DNA of 9,533 bases from Burkholderiaceae bacterium (GTDB lineage: Bacteria; Pseudomonadota; Gammaproteobacteria; Burkholderiales; Burkholderiaceae), in the NCBI GenBank assembly GCA_947372155.1, contig CANBSM010000040.1, positions 1-9,533 of the forward strand, given 5' to 3'. Positions 6,318-9,533 of this stretch are shown here, piece by piece. The stretch's first letter is position 1. Each line of letters opens with the position of its first letter. A model generated the notes under the pieces. It did not search any database. It saw only the letters and a program-made list of their open reading frames with translations, and was not told where the DNA came from. Position numbers and translations under genes: made by a program.

Positions 6318-7250
6318 TCAAGCCAGCCAGTCACGCGGCTTAAGGTAGTGGTCATATAGCTTGGCTTCGGGCGTACCAGGTTTTGGCTGCCAGTTGTACC
6401 ACCATTGAACTACAGGCGGCATCGACATCAGAATCGATTCTGTGCGACCGCCTGAGTGCAAGCCAAAGATAGTTCCTCTATCAAAGATTAGGTTGTATTC
6501 CACATAACGGCCACGACGATATTCTTGGAAAGACTTTTCTTCTGGAGTAAAGCTATCTTGGTGGCGACGTTGCACGATCGGCAGGTATGCATCAATAAAT
6601 GCATCACCTACTGCGCGAGTCATCGCAAAGCTCTTCTCAAAGTCGAGTTCATTAAAGTCATCAAAGAAAACGCCACCAATGCCGCGCGGCTCTTCACGAT
6701 GCTTTAAGTAAAAATATTCGTCACACCATTTTTTAAAGCGAGGATAGAGCTCTTCACCAAAAGGATCTAAAGCATCTTTTGCGGTTTGATGAAAATGTTT
6801 GCAGTCTTCATCAACACCATAGTAGGGGGTGAGGTCAAAGCCACCACCAAACCACCACACGGGCTCTTTGCCAGGAGCCTGCGCAATAAAGCAGCGCACA
6901 TTCATATGGGTGGTAGGTACCTTAGGACTATTCGGATGGAAAACCAAAGAAACACCCATCGCTTCAAAGCTTCGGCCTGCTACTTCAGGACGGTGATGCG
7001 ATGCTGAAGGTGGCATTTGATCGCCGCGAACATGAGAGAAGCCTACGCCACCTTTTTCAAGGATATTGCCGCCATCCAAAATGCAGGTGCGACCATAGCC
7101 TTTGAGCTTGCTGTCTTCAGGCTTATGCCACTCGTCTGCAACAAAGACTTTGCCATCTAAAGCGCTCATCGCGCTGGTGATGCGATCTTGCAAGCCTAAA
7201 AAGTAGTCTTTTAAGGCATTGATATCTATTTGGGTGTGCTGATCTGACAA
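6318..7250 (-). CDS. hemF: Oxygen-dependent coproporphyrinogen III oxidase HemF
   Basis: A 310-residue soluble enzyme (E. coli 299) that uses O2 to decarboxylate coproporphyrinogen III to protoporphyrinogen IX in haem synthesis, so aerobic growth is expected. The family blocks are all present: [20 protein letters not shown] (87-106), [14 protein letters not shown] (132-145), [16 protein letters not shown] (184-199) and [17 protein letters not shown] (263-279). The four conserved histidines of the E. coli enzyme (96, 106, 145, 175) correspond by alignment from memory to H105, H115, H154 and H184. The start is TTG (7250-7248). An in-frame TAA lies upstream at 7265-7263, and the first internal ATG (codon 28) would delete the conserved first helix. 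A weak purine patch (TTAGAG) lies before it. It follows purD by 23 bp and precedes nadD by 10 bp. Confidence 0.96.
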   Translation of the reverse strand: MSDQHTQIDINALKDYFLGLQDRITSAMSALDGKVFVADEWHKPEDSKLKGYGRTCILDGGNILEKGGVGFSHVRGDQMPPSASHHRPEVAGRSFEAMGVSLVFHPNSPKVPTTHMNVRCFIAQAPGKEPVWWFGGGFDLTPYYGVDEDCKHFHQTAKDALDPFGEELYPRFKKWCDEYFYLKHREEPRGIGGVFFDDFNELDFEKSFAMTRAVGDAFIDAYLPIVQRRHQDSFTPEEKSFQEYRRGRYVEYNLIFDRGTIFGLHSGGRTESILMSMPPVVQWWYNWQPKPGTPEAKLYDHYLKPRDWLA

Positions 7251-7273
7251 GGCGGCTCTAACTTAATATCAAT

Positions 7274-8551
7274 TTACTTAATGGCGCGATAGCCAATATC
7301 TTTGCGATATTGCATGCCGTCGAACTTAATGTGATCAATTGCTTCGTATGCTTTTTGTTGGGCGCCACGAACAGTGTCGGCAAGTCCAACAACGCACATG
7401 ACACGACCACCGGAAGTCACTAGCTTGCCGTCCTGAAGCTTGGTACCAGCATGGAAAGTGATTTGATCTTCGGTATCAGCGGGGATGCCGGTAATGACAT
7501 CGCCAGCACGAGGAGTGTCAGGATAGTGATGCGCTGCAAGTACAACACCTAAGGCAGTACGGCGATCCCATTCCAACTCAACTTCATTGAGCGTGCCATC
7601 GACTGCATGGTCTAGTGCATTAACGAGATCGCTACGCAGACGGGCCATGATGGGTTGTGTTTCTGGGTCACCCATGCGGCAGTTAAATTCCAAAGTCTTG
7701 ATCTTGCCATCGGGCGCAATCATTAATCCTGCATACAAGAAGCCCGTGTAGGGAATACCATCCGCTTGCATGCCTTTGACAGTTGGCATGATGACTTCAC
7801 GTAAGGCACGCGCATGAATTTCTGGGGTGACTACTGGGGCAGGGGAATAAGCGCCCATACCACCTGTGTTTGGTCCCTGATCGGCATCAAGTAAACGCTT
7901 GTGATCTTGGCTGGTAGCTAAGGCAAGAACATTTTTGCCATCAACCAAAACAATAAAGCTTGCTTCCTCACCGGTGAGGAATTCTTCAATCACCACGCGG
8001 GCGCCTGCATTACCCAATTTGTTGTCTGCCAACATCATGTCAACGGCAGCATGTGCTTCCTCAAGGCTCATTGCCACGACTACGCCTTTACCTGCTGCAA
8101 GACCATCGGCCTTGATCACAATCGGCGCACCCTTAGTGTCAATATAGGCATGCGCTTCTAGTGCGCTAGAGAAAGTTTGGTAATCGGCCGTTGGAATGCC
8201 ATGCCGCTTCATAAAGGCTTTAGAAAAATCTTTAGAGGATTCCAGCTGAGCTGCCAATTGAGTTGGCCCAAAAATACGTAAGCCATTATTACGAAATACA
8301 TTCACAATGCCGGCAGCAAGAGGAGCCTCAGGGCCCACCACTGTTAGATGAATCTTTTCGCGCTTGGCAAAGTCAGCAAGTTCTTGCAATCCAGTGATTG
8401 GTAGATTCTCAATACCAGCAGCAGTTTGCTTGGCAGTGGCTGTGCCACCATTGCCAGGAGCAACATATACCGTTTGCACTTGGGGGGATTGAGCTAGCTT
8501 CCAAGCTAAAGCATGTTCGCGGCCGCCAGACCCAATAAGTAAAATTTTCAT
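7274..8551 (-). CDS. purD: Phosphoribosylamine-glycine ligase (GAR synthetase) PurD
   Basis: A 425-residue ATP-grasp enzyme. It couples 5-phosphoribosylamine and glycine with ATP to give glycinamide ribonucleotide, the second step of de novo purine synthesis in the cytosol. The N-terminal domain starts with GSGGREHALAWKL (7-19) and YVAPGNGGTA (29-38). The ATP-grasp domain shows KADGLAAGKGV (147-157), the QDHKRLLDADQGPNTGGMGA segment (215-234) and the metal-binding EFNCRMGDPETQ (288-299). Length is that of the family (about 420-430), with no break. Start ATG 8551-8549 lies immediately before the first beta strand; the upstream bases are AT-rich without a clear Shine-Dalgarno. It does not sit beside other purine genes here but heads a metabolic stretch followed by hemF. 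Confidence 0.97.
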   Translation of the reverse strand: MKILLIGSGGREHALAWKLAQSPQVQTVYVAPGNGGTATAKQTAAGIENLPITGLQELADFAKREKIHLTVVGPEAPLAAGIVNVFRNNGLRIFGPTQLAAQLESSKDFSKAFMKRHGIPTADYQTFSSALEAHAYIDTKGAPIVIKADGLAAGKGVVVAMSLEEAHAAVDMMLADNKLGNAGARVVIEEFLTGEEASFIVLVDGKNVLALATSQDHKRLLDADQGPNTGGMGAYSPAPVVTPEIHARALREVIMPTVKGMQADGIPYTGFLYAGLMIAPDGKIKTLEFNCRMGDPETQPIMARLRSDLVNALDHAVDGTLNEVELEWDRRTALGVVLAAHHYPDTPRAGDVITGIPADTEDQITFHAGTKLQDGKLVTSGGRVMCVVGLADTVRGAQQKAYEAIDHIKFDGMQYRKDIGYRAIK

Positions 8552-8605
8552 AACAGGTTATCTAGTATTTAAATAAAGTAATTAAAAGAAATGGATTTTT
8601 AGAAA
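8552..8605 (-). other. AT-rich spacer between yebC and purD
   Basis: These 54 bp are about 81% A+T (10 G/C by hand count), much richer than the flanking genes. It is the longest gap within the minus-strand run. It could hold a second promoter for purD and the genes after it, but I cannot point to a convincing -35/-10 pair, and there is no GC-rich stem with a U-run that would stop transcription from yebC. Confidence 0.3.
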
Positions 8606-9325
8606 TTAAATTGCAGCATTCGTAAATACTTCTTGAACGTCATCTAAGTTCTCAAGTGCATCCAATAACTTTTGCATGCTCTCAGCCTGATCGCCTTCTA
8701 GGGCAATCTCTGTCTCAGGGCGCATGGCAACCGTTGATAATTCAGGCTTGAGGCCTGCTTTACTAATGGCATCTTGCACATTAGAAAAATCAGGGACAGG
8801 GGAGAGCACTTCCAATGATCCGTCGTCATGAGTTATCACATCCTCAGCTCCAGCATCAAGAGCAACTTCCATGAGTTGATCTTCACTAGTACCTGGTGCA
8901 AATAACATTTGGCCGCAGTGTTTAAAAAGAAAGGCAACAGAACCTTCGGCGCCCATATTGCCGCCATTCTTATTAAAGGCATGGCGAACTTCTGCAACGG
9001 TGCGAGTGCGGTTATCGGTTAAGCAATCGACAATGATGGCTGCGCCATTAATGCCATAACCCTCGTAACGAATCTCTTCATAGTTGACGCCCTCAAGTGA
9101 GCCAGTGCCACGTTGAATCGCTCTTTGCACGTTGTCGTTCGGCATATTCGAGTCTTTGGCCTTATCAATAGCCAGACGTAAACGGGGGTTTGTAGCGATA
9201 TCGCCGCCGCCTAATTTGGCAGCTACGGTAATTTCTTTAATGAGTTTGGTCCAAATCTTGCCGCGTTTTTCGTCCTGACGACCTTTGCGGTGCTGAATAT
9301 TGGCCCATTTCGAATGGCCGGCCAT
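8606..9325 (-). CDS. yebC: YebC/TACO1-family translation factor
   Basis: A 239-residue YebC-family protein. It begins with the near-invariant [14 protein letters not shown] (1-14), followed by the basic helix [13 protein letters not shown] (20-32) and the segments [12 protein letters not shown] (46-57) and [11 protein letters not shown] (60-70). RYEGYG (86-91) and [14 protein letters not shown] (121-134) continue the family pattern, and the C-terminal part is acidic. Older annotations call it a DNA-binding transcriptional regulator. Work on bacterial YebC and mitochondrial TACO1 supports a ribosome-associated role helping synthesis of polyproline-containing proteins. I favour the translation role, from family knowledge only. 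ATG 9325-9323 has a good ribosome-binding site, AAGGA, 9 nt upstream. It is the first gene of the minus-strand run and is divergent from tRNA-Leu. Confidence 0.96.
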   Translation of the reverse strand: MAGHSKWANIQHRKGRQDEKRGKIWTKLIKEITVAAKLGGGDIATNPRLRLAIDKAKDSNMPNDNVQRAIQRGTGSLEGVNYEEIRYEGYGINGAAIIVDCLTDNRTRTVAEVRHAFNKNGGNMGAEGSVAFLFKHCGQMLFAPGTSEDQLMEVALDAGAEDVITHDDGSLEVLSPVPDFSNVQDAISKAGLKPELSTVAMRPETEIALEGDQAESMQKLLDALENLDDVQEVFTNAAI

Positions 9326-9334
9326 ACGGGTAAG

Positions 9335-9339
9335 TCCTT
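9335..9339 (-). promoter_or_regulatory. Ribosome binding site of yebC
   Basis: AAGGA on the minus strand, 9 nt before the yebC ATG. It is the best Shine-Dalgarno match in the window, where most other genes have weak or no visible sites, and it supports the ATG at 9325. Confidence 0.7.
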
Positions 9340-9371
9340 TTAATATTTTGGCTAGAAGAGCTCATTTTAAG

Positions 9372-9384
9372 GGGTTCTAGACCC
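9372..9384 (-). repeat. Small hairpin in the yebC leader
   Basis: GGGT (9384-9381 on the minus strand) pairs with ACCC (9375-9372) around a five-base loop, CTAGA. It would lie in the yebC 5' leader if transcription starts near 9405. The 4-bp stem has no U-run and no further pairing around it, so I treat it as a minor structure, not a riboswitch. Confidence 0.25.
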
Positions 9385-9408
9385 AAGGTAGGAGGTATCT
9401 GACCATTT

Positions 9409-9441
9409 TTTGTTACACTCTCATGTCTTAGCAGTAACAAA
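9409..9441. promoter_or_regulatory. Inverted repeat and candidate yebC promoter in the yebC/tRNA-Leu divergent region
   Basis: TTTGTTAC (9409-9416) and GTAACAAA (9434-9441) are perfect 8-bp inverted arms separated by 17 bp. On the minus strand this gives TTGTTA (9440-9435) as a 4-of-6 match to a -35, a 17-bp spacer, and TGTAAC (9417-9412) as a 4-of-6 match to a -10. The start would be near 9405, with a leader of about 80 nt to yebC. On the plus strand the same symmetry puts TTGTTA (9410-9415) and AGTAAC (9433-9438) at the same spacing, a poorer -10. For the tRNA, TTAGCA (9428-9433) with TATGCA (9451-9456), 17 bp apart, is an alternative. All of these are weak matches. The symmetry is seen; promoter use is inference. 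Confidence 0.4.
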
Positions 9442-9477
9442 GTAGCAAAGTATGCAGAATTTCCACTGCAAACACCT

Positions 9478-9533
9478 GCCTCGGTGATGGAATTGGTAGA
9501 CGTGCCGGACTCAAAATCCGGTGCCGCAAGGCG
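9478..9533 (+). tRNA. tRNA-Leu (anticodon CAA), 5' part, cut by window end
   Basis: The acceptor strand GCCTCGG (9478-9484) is followed by a D-arm with the TTGG (GG at 9495-9496) and TAGAC landmarks. The anticodon stem CCGGA/TCCGG (9505-9509 and 9517-9521) closes the seven-base loop CTCAAAA, with anticodon CAA at 9512-9514, which reads UUG codons. The long variable arm of class II tRNAs is visible as GCC-GCAA-GGC (9523-9532). The T-arm, 3' acceptor strand and any CCA lie beyond the window. The anticodon CAA plus the long variable arm fits leucine rather than serine. The gene is divergent from yebC, 152 bp from its start. Confidence 0.93.

Noticed and set aside
8552..8605. AT-rich yebC-purD spacer as a terminator
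   Set aside because: Only a 4-bp AAAT/ATTT pairing around CC is visible, with no stable stem before a U-run.
9352..9380. CTAGAA/TTCTAG inverted repeat (6 bp arms, 17 bp apart) and TCTAGA palindrome in the yebC leader
   Set aside because: The arms are short and AT-containing, the flanks do not extend the pairing, and I see no conserved riboswitch-like core. Probably chance.
9237..9440. 67-codon minus-strand reading frame overlapping the start of yebC
   Set aside because: It runs in a different frame over the conserved yebC N-terminus and the leader, has no recognisable domain, and would bypass the good yebC ribosome-binding site.
9478..9533. tRNA-Leu as an integration site for a mobile element
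   Set aside because: The tRNA 3' end is outside the window, and no integrase or repeated tRNA fragment is seen, so there is no evidence for it here.

Overview
The window looks like an ordinary chromosomal housekeeping segment from a betaproteobacterium of the order Burkholderiales. By gene order and a moderate GC content (judged by eye, not computed) I would guess a Polynucleobacter-like freshwater member of the Burkholderiaceae. This is inferred from the gene set, the divergence of the proteins from E. coli, and my recollection that purD-hemF-nadD-rsfS-rlmH-maf-rng is a typical run in this group. It has not been tested by a search.

Layout. Positions 1-836 (minus strand) carry two family-2 glycosyltransferase genes joined by a 4-base ATGA overlap. 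The downstream one is cut by the window edge after 26 codons. The upstream one resembles WaaE/LgtF-type enzymes of the lipooligosaccharide inner core. Head-to-head with it, only 10 bp away, msbA (847-2610, plus strand) encodes the lipid A-core flippase. This left part is therefore an outer-membrane glycolipid locus. msbA converges on a long minus-strand gene run, with 10 bp between the two stop codons.

The minus-strand run from about 9325 down to 2621 is, in transcription order: yebC (translation factor), purD (purine synthesis), hemF (aerobic haem synthesis), nadD (NAD synthesis), rsfS (ribosome silencing factor), rlmH (23S rRNA pseudouridine methylase), maf (house-cleaning nucleotide pyrophosphatase) and rng (RNase G). 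Gaps are -4 to 54 bp, so it is probably one operon or two overlapping ones. The only sizeable breaks are an AT-rich 54 bp spacer before purD and a 44 bp spacer before rsfS. The unit mixes cofactor and nucleotide supply with ribosome maturation and RNA processing. The nadD-rsfS-rlmH core is widely conserved in bacteria. hemF, nadD and maf appear to use TTG, TTG and GTG starts.

The right end holds a 152 bp divergent intergenic region and then the first 56 nt of a plus-strand tRNA-Leu with anticodon CAA. There is no gap over 300 bp. I see no insertion sequence, CRISPR array, toxin-antitoxin or defence gene, and no unknown protein family. I found no convincing undescribed system. The points worth a second look are small ones: the leaderless-looking divergent starts at 834-849, several inverted repeats at gene junctions, and the cluster of non-ATG starts.
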